64,000 nucleotides of DNA from CAZXEU01 sp965207385 (GTDB taxonomy: Bacteria > Bacteroidota > Rhodothermia > Rhodothermales > Bin80): contig CBDBLZ010000020.1 of NCBI GenBank assembly GCA_965207385.1, positions 248,001 to 312,000 of the forward strand, given 5' to 3'. Of the stretch, positions 17,734 through 26,602 are shown in pieces. Within the stretch, counting starts at the first letter, position 1. Each line of letters starts with the position of its first letter. A model generated the notes under the pieces. That model worked only from the letters and a program-made list of their open reading frames with translations. It ran no database searches and had not been told where the DNA came from. The position numbers and the translations under genes were made by a program.

Positions 17734-19720
17734 ATGGGCCGGTGCCCTGCTGCTGTTTGCCCTGGGCACGATGCAGGCACAGGCGCAGCGATGGGACTGC
17801 CAGCACATCCAGCAGATCACATTCGAGGATTGCAAGGTTCTCGAGCAGCTCTTTGTCGACACCAACGGGCCCGGTTGGCTGCAGAGCAGGGGATGGCTTC
17901 GGTCCATACAGCCCTGTGAATGGTTCGGCGTTTCGTGCTGGTCAAGTGCCTGGCCAAGGCCCATTACCGGAATCGAGCTGTCCGACAACAATCTGACAGG
18001 CTCCCTGCCCGGCGAGGTATCGCTCCTCGTGGAGCTGCGCCATCTCATTGTGGACAACAGCGGGCCGGGCCTGCGCAAGAAGAAGCTCACCGGCAACCTC
18101 TCCGCCACTCTGGGAGATTTGTCCAATCTGGAAGTACTGGTCCTGAGTGACAACGCATTCAATGGCACCATCCCTCCGGAGCTTCGCCACCTTTCGAAGC
18201 TCCGGGTGCTCAAGCTGGACGGCAACGAATTCACCGGTCCCGTTCCGGAGCAATTCGTCAGCCTGTCTGCGTTGCAGGAGTTGAACCTTGCCCGCAACAG
18301 TCTTGCCGGAGAAATCCCGGTGGAGTTGGCCGCACTGAAGTCGCTGCGACATCTGGACCTAAGCGGCAACCTGCTAGGCGGCGCCATACCGGCTGAGTTG
18401 GGTGACTTGTCAGAGCTGCGAAGCCTTGACCTGAGCGACAACGACCTGACGGGGGCTTTGCCACCTTCGCTGGCAAGGCTTGGCAGTCTGATTCGGCTAT
18501 CCCTTGTTGAAAACCAGCTGGAGGGCCCCCTTCCGCTCGCCCTGGCCACGTATGCCGCGTCTCTGACTTCCTGTCTGATGGACGGCAACAACCTTTGTCT
18601 GCCGGCTTCCGCACCGTATTCGGCGCTGGCGTCGGCACCCGTTTGCGGCCTTGCGGCCAGAGAGTCCTGCTCTGTTTGTGGCGGCATCGAGGATGTTTCT
18701 TCCGGTGAATGCCGTGCGCTGGAGGCGATCTACGAGAGCACCGGCGGGGCGGCGTGGACCAACAACACGGAGTGGCTGGCGACGCTTGCTGCCTGCAACT
18801 GGCATGGCGTGATCTGCGATGCGGGCGTCGTGCAGGGCATAGCGCTGAATGCCAACAACCTCTCTGGAGAGATCCCTCCGGACGTGTCAACACTTGGTGG
18901 CCTGCGACGCCTTGACCTGTCGCTTAACGACCTGCGTGGTTCAGTGCCGGCGTCGCTGGGCCAGGTGACATCACTCAGGCATCTTGATCTCAGCCACAAC
19001 CGGCTCACCGGTGTTGTGGCCCTTGACGTAGCTTCCCTCGGTGCGCGGGCAGAGATGTGCCAGCTCCAGGACAACGCCGGACTCTGCATGCCGGCATCGT
19101 CCTCTTACCTGGAGCTCGGGGCCGATCCAATCTGCGGTCTTGCGCTTGAACAATCTTGTGTTCAGGGCAGGCTTGTAGCCGTTGGCGGCCTGAGGGCTCT
19201 GGCGGAATCCGGCGGCACCGTAACCGTCAGCTGGCAAACCGACGGCGATGCCACTGGTAACCGGTTCCACGTTGAGAAGCGCTCTGAAGCGATATTCGAG
19301 GAATTGGTAACCGTAGCCGGATCAGATGCACGCACCTACAGCTACACCACGGAGCGCCTGCCTGAAGGGGAGCACGTTTTCCGCCTTCGCCAAAGCGGTC
19401 CCAACGGCATCGTGTCTGTCTCGGACGAGATCGTGGTCAGCCTTGTGGCGGCGGGATTGCACATTCGTGGCCCGTTTCCGAATCCATTCCGGACAGAAGC
19501 GACCCTTGAGGTGGCTGCAGGCTCGGCCTTGATCGTGGACGCCTATCTGTATGACGCCGCCGGACGTCAAGTCCGCTCCCTTTTTTCCCGGCGCCTGGAT
19601 GCGCACGAACGGGTGTCGCTGCGAATTGGCGCCCGCGACCTGCCAAGCGGCGCCTATTTTGTACGTCTGCGCGCAGATGGCCACACCATACGCACGGAAC
19701 GCCTACTCCTGGTGCGCTGA
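17720..19720 (+). CDS. Plant-type leucine-rich-repeat protein with T9SS sorting domain
   Basis: 666 aa from a TTG at 17720, chosen because it gives a clean signal peptide (MRPRKWAGALLLFALGTMQAQA). It overlaps the sulfatase stop by 14 nt. Two LRR modules each begin with a cap-like segment (LEQLFVDTNGPGWL and LEAIYESTGGAAWTNNTEWL) followed by LxxLxLSxNxLTGxxPxEL repeats. A fibronectin-like part with VTVSWQTDGDATGNRF comes next. The end has PNPFRTEATLEV, YDAAGRQVRSL, LPSGAYFVRLRADG and a basic tail, the type A sorting domain of type IX secretion. The product should be surface-bound or released, and is likely a binding partner for a polysaccharide or protein. Its last 18 nt overlap a convergent gene. 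Confidence 0.88.
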   Translation: MRPRKWAGALLLFALGTMQAQAQRWDCQHIQQITFEDCKVLEQLFVDTNGPGWLQSRGWLRSIQPCEWFGVSCWSSAWPRPITGIELSDNNLTGSLPGEVSLLVELRHLIVDNSGPGLRKKKLTGNLSATLGDLSNLEVLVLSDNAFNGTIPPELRHLSKLRVLKLDGNEFTGPVPEQFVSLSALQELNLARNSLAGEIPVELAALKSLRHLDLSGNLLGGAIPAELGDLSELRSLDLSDNDLTGALPPSLARLGSLIRLSLVENQLEGPLPLALATYAASLTSCLMDGNNLCLPASAPYSALASAPVCGLAARESCSVCGGIEDVSSGECRALEAIYESTGGAAWTNNTEWLATLAACNWHGVICDAGVVQGIALNANNLSGEIPPDVSTLGGLRRLDLSLNDLRGSVPASLGQVTSLRHLDLSHNRLTGVVALDVASLGARAEMCQLQDNAGLCMPASSSYLELGADPICGLALEQSCVQGRLVAVGGLRALAESGGTVTVSWQTDGDATGNRFHVEKRSEAIFEELVTVAGSDARTYSYTTERLPEGEHVFRLRQSGPNGIVSVSDEIVVSLVAAGLHIRGPFPNPFRTEATLEVAAGSALIVDAYLYDAAGRQVRSLFSRRLDAHERVSLRIGARDLPSGAYFVRLRADGHTIRTERLLLVR

Positions 19721-20959
19721 CCGGACTTGCTCAAGGAGGCCCAATATGGCGCGCAGCACCATTTCCGGGTCTTCCTGATGGATATAGGACCCACTGCGAT
19801 CTGCCACAACATGCATGCCGCCCTCGGGCACGAGGCTCTTGTGCAAGCGCACGCGGGCCTGCCTCCCACTCGTTGAATCCCCGATCCATGAAGGATTTGC
19901 AGCCGGGCGAGCCGCCGTCATGACAATCGTCGGAATGCCTGGCGGAGCACCGAGTCCGGGCACTTCCGCAGACTCGACCACTTTGGCAAAGCCGTCAAAC
20001 TCTGCCTGGAGCACTTCAGGGAGCTGGCGGATAAACGACTTCCTTTTTTTCCAGAAGCTCTCCCACGACGCCTCCGACAGCGAGCGCCACAAGGCCGCTT
20101 CCTCCTCGTGGAACGGATCAACAAGCACCACCGCCGCAGCTTCGTCTGAATAGAGCGTGGCGAATCGCCGCACGGACAACGCCCCTTCGGCATGTCCAAC
20201 CAGAACATAAGGGGGCGCAATGCCGGCTGTGCGAAGCACCGCGTGCAGCTCCGTTGCCATCTGCTCCGGAGTCCGGGGGGCTGCAGCACCTTCAGAGAAG
20301 CCGAGTCCGGCGCGGTCATAGGAAATCACGCGCGTGTGGGACGAGAGCAGTTGCTGCAACCGTTCCCACGAAGTGAGGTTGTCGCCGAGTCCCGCCTCCA
20401 GGATTACCGCCGGACTTCCCTGGCCGACATCCACAATATTGACCCTGCGGCCGCTTGTGGGTACCATGCGACCCATAGGATACGCCTCACCGAGGGACGG
20501 CAACTGCTCTTCCTCACGTGGAGGCTGCCAGCCCGCAATGCTCTCTATGGTTTCGTCGTGCAGCTCGATCGCATTTACATTCGAGCCGGGTGGCGCCATC
20601 ACGATCCCTCCAAATCCGCCCCAAGGATCCTTGCATGCGCCTTGATACACACCATCTTCGAGCCTAAACATGGCGCAGTCCAGTGAAAAGGAAGGCGTCC
20701 AGATGAATGCGAGGCTGTCGCGGGTAATCCTGATGTCTTCAAAAGCAAAGTCCCCGTACCCCTCTACCTGCATCGTGATCTGGAGGCTGTCACCAGGAGT
20801 CCGGACCCGGTATTCGACATCCATGTGCCGGCCGGTAAGGTGAATGACCCGGCCGACCCAATCTCCTTCCGCCAGGTGCTGCGCGTCGACAAAGGGTGCG
20901 CCAAGAGGTGCCGCCAGCGCGGCGAAAGCCGCCGCAAGTCGGCCAGCCAATCCCTTCAT
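19703..20959 (-). CDS. Secreted alpha/beta-hydrolase-fold protein lacking catalytic Ser and His
   Basis: 418 aa with a signal peptide (MKGLAGRLAAAFAALAAPLG). Residues 28-130 form a beta-rich N-domain. From about residue 165 the alpha/beta-hydrolase core is clear: PAVILEAGLGDNLTSW, RVISYDRAGLGFSEG, YVLVGHAEGALSVRRFA, AAVVLVDPFHEEEA. The nucleophile elbow is GHAEG with Ala257 where Ser is expected, and the usual SGH near the C-terminus reads RSGSYIHQEDPE with Ser391. Only the acid Asp281 is kept. It is therefore probably a pseudoenzyme, perhaps a binding protein, unless His394 substitutes. It is last in the CRTAC1/TPR operon, with a 4-nt ATGA overlap to the TPR gene before it. Confidence 0.85.
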   Translation of the reverse strand: MKGLAGRLAAAFAALAAPLGAPFVDAQHLAEGDWVGRVIHLTGRHMDVEYRVRTPGDSLQITMQVEGYGDFAFEDIRITRDSLAFIWTPSFSLDCAMFRLEDGVYQGACKDPWGGFGGIVMAPPGSNVNAIELHDETIESIAGWQPPREEEQLPSLGEAYPMGRMVPTSGRRVNIVDVGQGSPAVILEAGLGDNLTSWERLQQLLSSHTRVISYDRAGLGFSEGAAAPRTPEQMATELHAVLRTAGIAPPYVLVGHAEGALSVRRFATLYSDEAAAVVLVDPFHEEEAALWRSLSEASWESFWKKRKSFIRQLPEVLQAEFDGFAKVVESAEVPGLGAPPGIPTIVMTAARPAANPSWIGDSTSGRQARVRLHKSLVPEGGMHVVADRSGSYIHQEDPEMVLRAILGLLEQVRSAHQE

Positions 20960-22176
20960 GGGCCACCCTCCATCTGGCTATCGAGACGCGAAAGGAATTG
21001 CCGTGCAGTCACATGGCCCGGAGCGATGCCGAGCAACCTCTGCCATGCGGAGCGGGCCCTGGCTGGCTCGCCGGAATTGGCATAGGCTACGCCCAGGTTA
21101 AGCCAGGCACTTGTCAAGGTGGAGTCCGCCCGCAGGATGGCCTGAAATCGATCAATAGCCACCCCGTGCTGTCCGTTTTCCATGTATAGAATGGCAAGGT
21201 TGTTTTGCAGCGAAAGGTCCCACGGAATGAAGCTGACTATAACCTTGTAGGCCTCTATCGCCTTGTCGAATTGCCCGCTCCCACGGAGCAATCCTGCCAG
21301 CAACAGCCAGTTCTCCAGCGTCTCGGGGTCGTGGTTGATGGCATCCTGGGCCTCGTTTACTTGCTGCTGCACTTGCTGAGCACTGTCGGCGCGCGCAAAG
21401 TAGGCGCGCGCTTCCTCTTCCCGCCCCAGGCGCATATATACCTGCCCGAGATTGAACTGCGCCCCATGGTGCCAAGGTCGTTCCCGGGCCACCGGCTCGA
21501 GGTACGGCAAGGCATCTGCTGCCTTCTCCGTTCGGAAAAACTGCGTGCCCACGATGTACTGGTAGTCCAGGTTGTCCGGCCTGAGTGCCAGGCCTTGCAG
21601 AGACGTCTCGAGCGCCTCCTGCATGTCGCCGCTCTCCTCCAGCAGCTGTCCCAGCCACATGAAGGCCATGGCATTGTCCTGATCCAGTCCGATGGCAGCC
21701 TCGTACGCCGCACGCGCACTGTCGGCTTCACCGAGCTTTGCATAGGCGCGCCCCAGTTCGTGCAAGAGACCGGACCACTCCCCGAGTTCACGCTCCTCCT
21801 GGTACAAACCGATGGCATCGCGCAGCTTGCCACGCCGGAAATTGTTCAATCCCATCTCAAATCTTGCCCCCGGGTATTCCGGATCCAGTTCCAGCACCAT
21901 CTGAAACGCAAATTGCGCTGTCTCCAACTGGTTCAGCTGCGTGTACACCTTGCCGCGAAGGAAATGCAAATCGGCAAGATCCGGCATTACCTGCTCGACA
22001 CTGTCTGTCATCGCCAGGGCTACGCCGTAAACGCCGCGATCAAAAGCCCGCTCGCCTTCCACCAGGAACCGGGCCACCCGGGGAGACGCGGTTTCCCGCT
22101 TCCTTTCCGTTATCGTGCGGCTGTCTCCCTGTGCACAGCCCGCAACGAGTAGCAGTATCGGAGCCAGGTGCTTCAT
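20956..22176 (-). CDS. TPR-repeat lipoprotein
   Basis: 406 aa from the ATG at 22174-22176, which has a perfect GGGAG site 4 nt upstream; an in-frame TTG at 22192-22194 is less likely. The signal MKHLAPILLLVAGC ends in a lipobox. About ten tetratricopeptide repeats follow, with motifs such as LEDL-type ALETSLQGLALRPDNLDYQY, RPWHHGAQFNLGQVYMRLG and LTSAWLNLGVAYANSGEPARA. TPR arrays bind partner proteins. It lies between another TPR lipoprotein and the pseudo-hydrolase, so it may scaffold the CRTAC1 proteins at a membrane. The function of the complex is unknown. Confidence 0.85.
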   Translation of the reverse strand: MKHLAPILLLVAGCAQGDSRTITERKRETASPRVARFLVEGERAFDRGVYGVALAMTDSVEQVMPDLADLHFLRGKVYTQLNQLETAQFAFQMVLELDPEYPGARFEMGLNNFRRGKLRDAIGLYQEERELGEWSGLLHELGRAYAKLGEADSARAAYEAAIGLDQDNAMAFMWLGQLLEESGDMQEALETSLQGLALRPDNLDYQYIVGTQFFRTEKAADALPYLEPVARERPWHHGAQFNLGQVYMRLGREEEARAYFARADSAQQVQQQVNEAQDAINHDPETLENWLLLAGLLRGSGQFDKAIEAYKVIVSFIPWDLSLQNNLAILYMENGQHGVAIDRFQAILRADSTLTSAWLNLGVAYANSGEPARARSAWQRLLGIAPGHVTARQFLSRLDSQMEGGP

Positions 22177-22218
22177 TAATCTCCCAATCGGCAAGGTAGA
22201 TTGAACAGGGATCCGGAT

Positions 22219-23223
22219 TCAATTGTTCAGTTGACGCGCGATGGCAAGCGCCTCGGCCGCCTCCTCCCTCTGGCCGGACTGGCGGTAGAGAGTAGCCAGG
22301 ATCAGCCAATCGCCGACCAGGTCAGGATTGCGCCGGACGGCAAAGCGGGCCAGGACGATGTTTGAGGCAAGATCCTGCAGGCTGTCCGTAGCGGCAAGAT
22401 ACGGTGCAGCTTCCGCGCTGCGGTCCAGCAGAAGCAGACAGCGGCCCAGGTTGTAGTGAGCCGATGCACTCCATGGCAGTTCCGTTGCCGCCAGCCTGAG
22501 ATGCCGCTCTGCGTCTTTGATCGCCCCTGTGCGCAGAAGCAGGGTTCCGACCAGAAGATGGTTTTCAGCATCAGACGGCGCAAGCTCCAGGGCTTGCTTG
22601 GCATGTGTGAGTGCCTCCTCGAATTCCCCGTCGGTTTCCTTCAGCTGTGCGAGCCAGGCCCATGTTTCAGCGCTTTCGCCCGCAAAGGCCAGGGATTGGC
22701 GATAGGCCGCCTCGGCGCTATCCGGAGAGCCTAGCCTGACATAAACACGGCCCATCTGTCGAAGCACCGCACCCATCGCGGCTGAGTCCTCCCGCGTCCG
22801 CAGTCGATGCAAGTTCCTTTCCTCCTGCTCATAGTGTCTTAGCGCCACGCGATTCTGCCCGATGTAGAAGGCATTGTTTCCAAGCTGATAGGAGGCGTTT
22901 CTGTACCGCGGATCAGCATCCAGAGCAGCCTCATACGCGGAAGCCGCTTCGTCAAACCGGAACAGGTCCGAGAGTACCCTGCCCCGCAGGTAGTGTACCA
23001 GCGGATACGAGCTCGTTGCAAGGCTGTCCAGGATTTCCAGCGCCGCCAGATGCTCGCTGCGATCCATGGCTCTTTGCACCTCCCAGAGATGCACCCGGGT
23101 GGCGGCATTCGGCTCTGGTGGAGCCTCCCGGCAGCCGGCCAATATCGTGAGGGTAAACATCAAGACCGGCACCGTACGCAAGGGCATTCCTGGACTGATC
23201 GGTGCCCGAGAAACAAAGGCCAT
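22219..23223 (-). CDS. TPR-repeat lipoprotein
   Basis: 334 aa from ATG at 23221-23223, 2 nt after the preceding stop; an internal ATG at 23185-23187 (MPLRTVPVLMFTL) may be the true start because it begins the classical lipoprotein signal ending TILAGC. The rest is tetratricopeptide repeats: VHYLRGRVLSDLFRFDEAAS, ASYQLGNNAFYIGQNRVALR, ALTHAKQALELAPSDAENHL, SAHYNLGRCLLLLDRSAEAA. It is similar in plan to the next TPR gene. Genomic neighbours are three CRTAC1 lipoproteins upstream. Confidence 0.85.
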   Translation of the reverse strand: MAFVSRAPISPGMPLRTVPVLMFTLTILAGCREAPPEPNAATRVHLWEVQRAMDRSEHLAALEILDSLATSSYPLVHYLRGRVLSDLFRFDEAASAYEAALDADPRYRNASYQLGNNAFYIGQNRVALRHYEQEERNLHRLRTREDSAAMGAVLRQMGRVYVRLGSPDSAEAAYRQSLAFAGESAETWAWLAQLKETDGEFEEALTHAKQALELAPSDAENHLLVGTLLLRTGAIKDAERHLRLAATELPWSASAHYNLGRCLLLLDRSAEAAPYLAATDSLQDLASNIVLARFAVRRNPDLVGDWLILATLYRQSGQREEAAEALAIARQLNN

Positions 23224-23225
23224 GG

Positions 23226-24905
23226 CTAGCGTGGCGCGATGGCGTCTTCCACGAGGTGCAATTGGCGGTTTGCCTCACGGAAACCGAGCCGGGTAACGCT
23301 CCCGGATGGCCAGTACACGGTCAGACTGTCCACTGCAGTAGCACTGCCGAGTCCGAAGTGCGCATCGACCTGGGGCTGAGACAGGTAGCTGGATCCTGAG
23401 CGCACGTATCTCTCCAGGTGGGTACCTGCAACATGTGCCACGACACGCCCACCAATACCATCCCGGTTGCTCACCGATCCCTCGAGGCGTACGCGCAAGT
23501 AGTTGCCTCCCTCCAGCTCGTTGCGCCAGAGGCGCGCCGGGCCGCCGTTCTCAGTCACCAGAATATCAATGTCTCCATCGCGGTCATAGTCTGCCCATGC
23601 CGCACCCCGCGCTATCATGAAGGTAGACAGCGCATTGGCAGCGCCGGGAGCCATGACGGTGAAAAAACCCTCCCCGGAGTTCAGGTAAAGTTGGGACTGC
23701 TGTCGGTACAGTATGCCTTCCTCGACCTTCTCGATGTCCTCGGTTATGTGCCCGTTTGCCGTAAAGAGGTCGAGGTCACTGTCCAGATCCGCGTCAAAGA
23801 GGAAGAGCCCAAACGTAAGCGTCGGCAGACTGGGCCGTCCGATCCTGGAGATTGCCGCCCGGTCTACGAAAAAGCCGTCCATTGCGTGCCTGTAAACCCC
23901 GACCATTTCGGCAGAAAAATGGCCGACAAATACGGTGGTCTCGCCGGTTTCGTCAACTACGCCGGCATCTATGCCCATACCGGCGCGAGCCCGGCCGTTC
24001 TCATCAAAGGCTATGCCACTCGGCACGCCACGTTCCTCAAATGAGCCGTCTCCCTGGTTGACAAACAGAAGATCGCGCTGCGTGTCATTGGCCACGACCA
24101 GGTCCGGCCAGCCATCCCGGTTGTAGTCCAGGCTTAGCGCGGCGAGCGTTTTGCCGGGCGCGGTGCCGAAACTCCCCAGGTCCGAGCGGTCGGAAAAGGT
24201 CCCGTCGCCGTTGTTGTGGTAGAATCTGCTGGATACGCCCGGATAGGCTTCGGGTGTGCAGTATGATTTCCTGTCTTCCACCCGACTGCAGTAGATGTCA
24301 CTTTCCGGAGACCATTCGACATAGTGGCCCACAAACAGATCGAGCCAGCCATCGCGGTCTGCGTCGAAGAAAACCGCCGCGGAGCTCCACAGGGATTCCT
24401 GTTTCAGGCCCGCTTCTGCGGCTACGTCAATGAATACACCTCCGTCATTTCGCAGCAGCAGATTCTCCGCGAGTGTCGCCACGAAAATGTCCGTGTCCCC
24501 GTCGTTGTCGTAGTCTGCAGCCGTGATGCCAAAGGCATAGGCATGCAGCGAGCCCAGGCCGGCTTCGGCGGTCACCTCCTCGAAGCTTCCGTCGCCACTG
24601 CTGCGGTATAGTCGAAGAGCCGCAAAGGGCGGGTCCTGCTCTCTCAATACGCCGCCGGCTATTAGCACGATGTCGGTCAGCCCATCGCCGTCATAATCCA
24701 GAAATCCGCCCCCGGCGCCCATGGTTTCCGGCATCCATACCCGGCCAAACGCCCCTGTTTCGTGCCGAAAGCCTCCCAGGCCAGCCGCGAGGGTCACATC
24801 TGTAAACAGGACCTCCGCTGGCGCTTCCTCAGCCTGTTCAACCGTTGTCGGCTGGCACGCGGCAATCAGCAGTGCAAATGCAAGGACGCTTCCGAAGACT
24901 TTCAT
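23226..24905 (-). CDS. CRTAC1-like FG-GAP/ASPIC-UnbV lipoprotein (third of three)
   Basis: 559 aa. The signal MKVFGSVLAFALLIAAC ends in a lipobox. FG-GAP/VCBS repeats with calcium-binding DxDxDGxxD loops run through it: DYDGDGLTDIVL, DYDNDGDTDIFV, DADRDGWLDLFVGHYVEW, DYNRDGWPDLVVANDTQ, DADLDSDLDLFTANGH and DYDRDGDIDILVTENGG. The C-terminus has the ASPIC/UnbV domain (RVRLEGSVSNRDGIGGRV, GSSYLSQPQVDAHFGLG, TVYWPSG). This predicts a seven-bladed propeller on the cell surface. The family resembles animal cartilage acidic protein 1; the bacterial function is unknown. It is the most downstream of three tandem paralogs. Confidence 0.9.
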   Translation of the reverse strand: MKVFGSVLAFALLIAACQPTTVEQAEEAPAEVLFTDVTLAAGLGGFRHETGAFGRVWMPETMGAGGGFLDYDGDGLTDIVLIAGGVLREQDPPFAALRLYRSSGDGSFEEVTAEAGLGSLHAYAFGITAADYDNDGDTDIFVATLAENLLLRNDGGVFIDVAAEAGLKQESLWSSAAVFFDADRDGWLDLFVGHYVEWSPESDIYCSRVEDRKSYCTPEAYPGVSSRFYHNNGDGTFSDRSDLGSFGTAPGKTLAALSLDYNRDGWPDLVVANDTQRDLLFVNQGDGSFEERGVPSGIAFDENGRARAGMGIDAGVVDETGETTVFVGHFSAEMVGVYRHAMDGFFVDRAAISRIGRPSLPTLTFGLFLFDADLDSDLDLFTANGHITEDIEKVEEGILYRQQSQLYLNSGEGFFTVMAPGAANALSTFMIARGAAWADYDRDGDIDILVTENGGPARLWRNELEGGNYLRVRLEGSVSNRDGIGGRVVAHVAGTHLERYVRSGSSYLSQPQVDAHFGLGSATAVDSLTVYWPSGSVTRLGFREANRQLHLVEDAIAPR

Positions 24906-24921
24906 TTTGTTACATGGCTAT

Positions 24922-26583
24922 CTACTGGAGCGTCGATCCCTCCACAACGACAATTTCCTGGCCGCTCGCAGCCGACCCCACCTGATCCACAACTCCGCTA
25001 GGCCAGTATACCCAGATTCCGTCCACCGACTGTGCGCCGCCAAGTCCAAAGGCAGCCACCGACTCCGAATGCGCCAGGTAACTGGATCCCGACCGCACCC
25101 TCCGATACTGCCGCTGGCCCTGGGCAAGAATCTCTACACGGGCTCCGTAGCCGTTGCGGTTGCTGCTGCGGCCTTCCAGCCTTACCCGCAATGAACCGCC
25201 TCCATCAATGTTGTTTCTCCAAAGGTGAATCGGGCCATCGTTCTCCACCACGAGAAGATCAAGGTCTCCGTCGCGGTCATAGTCTCCATAGGCTGCGCCC
25301 CTGGCCACCATGGCTGCGGCAAGCACACCCTCGCCTGGCGCTTCGTCAAATACACCGTTCCCGCGATTAAAGAAGAGCTGCGAGCGCTGCCGGAACGATA
25401 TCCCGTCCACGATTCTTGCAATATGTGTCTGCACGTGGCCGTTGGCAATGAAGAGATCCAGATCTGCATCCAGGTCTACGTCGAATAGCACAAGACCGAA
25501 TGTAAGCGTCTTTTGGCTGGGCTGGCCAATCCTTGAGGATGCTGCCCGGTCCGTGAACAGATTGTGCATTCCGCGCTGATAGACTCCCACCATTTCATCC
25601 GAGAAATTGCCCACAAAAATCGTCGGCGCCCCGGTTGAGTCCACCACGCCTACATCGATGCCCATGCCTGCCCTCGGCTTGCCGTGCTGGTCATACGCAA
25701 TGCCGCTGCGTAAACCGTCCTCCGTGAAAGTGCCGTCTCCGTTGTTGATGAAAAGCAGATCCCGCTCCGTATCGTTTGCAATGGCCAGATCCGGCCATCC
25801 ATCCGCATTGGCATCCAGTTCCGCCACGCCCAGTGACTTGTCCCTCTTGGCGTCAATGCCCGTGCGAAAGCCCGCTTCTGCCGTTTGGTCCGAGAATCTG
25901 CCATCTCCCGTGTTGTGGTAGTACCGGCCCCAAATGCCCTCGTAGAGCTCCGGCGTGCAGTATACTTTTTCTCCTTCGAACCCGCAGTACAAGTCCTTTT
26001 CCGGCGACCAATCCACGTATGTGGCCACGTACAAATCCAGGAATCCGTCGCGATCTGCATCAAAGAAGAGCGCGGATGTACTCCATTCCGACACTTCTGC
26101 TATACCCACGGCGCTGCCCGACTCGACAAACACGCCTCCATCATTGAGCAAGAATAGATCCTCGTACAGCGTGGTGACAACTACATCTTCGTCGCCATCA
26201 TTGTCATAGTCTCCGACCGCCAGACCCAGCGCATACGTCTCCACTCCAGCCAGACCCGCTTCCGAGGTTACGTTCCTGAAGCTTCCGTCGGCCTCATTGC
26301 GGAAGAGCTCCAGGCTCCTGCCTCCGTCCCTGCCCTTGAAAGCTCCTCCCGCGATCAACATGATATCGAGCCAGCCGTCGCCATCAAAGTCCAGGAATCC
26401 CCCTCCTCCTCCCACAATCTCCGGGGCCCAGGCTTCGCCGAATCCGCCATTGTCATGTCCGTATGCCCCGAGCCCGGCTTTCTCCGTTACATCCTCGAGC
26501 ATAGGAGCAAACCCGTTCTTTTCATTCGCACACCCCAACGCCATGGCGCAAGCCAGACCCGCACAACCCAGTGCACGTAGCAT
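24922..26583 (-). CDS. CRTAC1-like FG-GAP/ASPIC-UnbV lipoprotein (second of three)
   Basis: 553 aa from the ATG at 26581-26583, with GAGG 8 nt upstream; the frame also has a TTG one codon earlier. The lipobox is AMALGC. The repeat order is the same as in its neighbours (DFDGDGWLDIMLIAGG, DYDNDGDEDVVV, DADRDGFLDLYVATYVDWSP, DANADGWPDLAIANDTE, DVDLDADLDLFIANGHVQ, DYDRDGDLDLLVVENDGP). The ASPIC/UnbV end has LRVRLEGRSSNRNGYGARV and SGSSYLAHSESVAAFGLGG. It differs from its paralogs mainly in loops and in the Cys pair YCGFEGEKVYC. It lies 16 nt before the next paralog. Confidence 0.9.
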   Translation of the reverse strand: MLRALGCAGLACAMALGCANEKNGFAPMLEDVTEKAGLGAYGHDNGGFGEAWAPEIVGGGGGFLDFDGDGWLDIMLIAGGAFKGRDGGRSLELFRNEADGSFRNVTSEAGLAGVETYALGLAVGDYDNDGDEDVVVTTLYEDLFLLNDGGVFVESGSAVGIAEVSEWSTSALFFDADRDGFLDLYVATYVDWSPEKDLYCGFEGEKVYCTPELYEGIWGRYYHNTGDGRFSDQTAEAGFRTGIDAKRDKSLGVAELDANADGWPDLAIANDTERDLLFINNGDGTFTEDGLRSGIAYDQHGKPRAGMGIDVGVVDSTGAPTIFVGNFSDEMVGVYQRGMHNLFTDRAASSRIGQPSQKTLTFGLVLFDVDLDADLDLFIANGHVQTHIARIVDGISFRQRSQLFFNRGNGVFDEAPGEGVLAAAMVARGAAYGDYDRDGDLDLLVVENDGPIHLWRNNIDGGGSLRVRLEGRSSNRNGYGARVEILAQGQRQYRRVRSGSSYLAHSESVAAFGLGGAQSVDGIWVYWPSGVVDQVGSAASGQEIVVVEGSTLQ

Positions 26584-26602
26584 CAATCAATCCTCATCCG
26601 GT

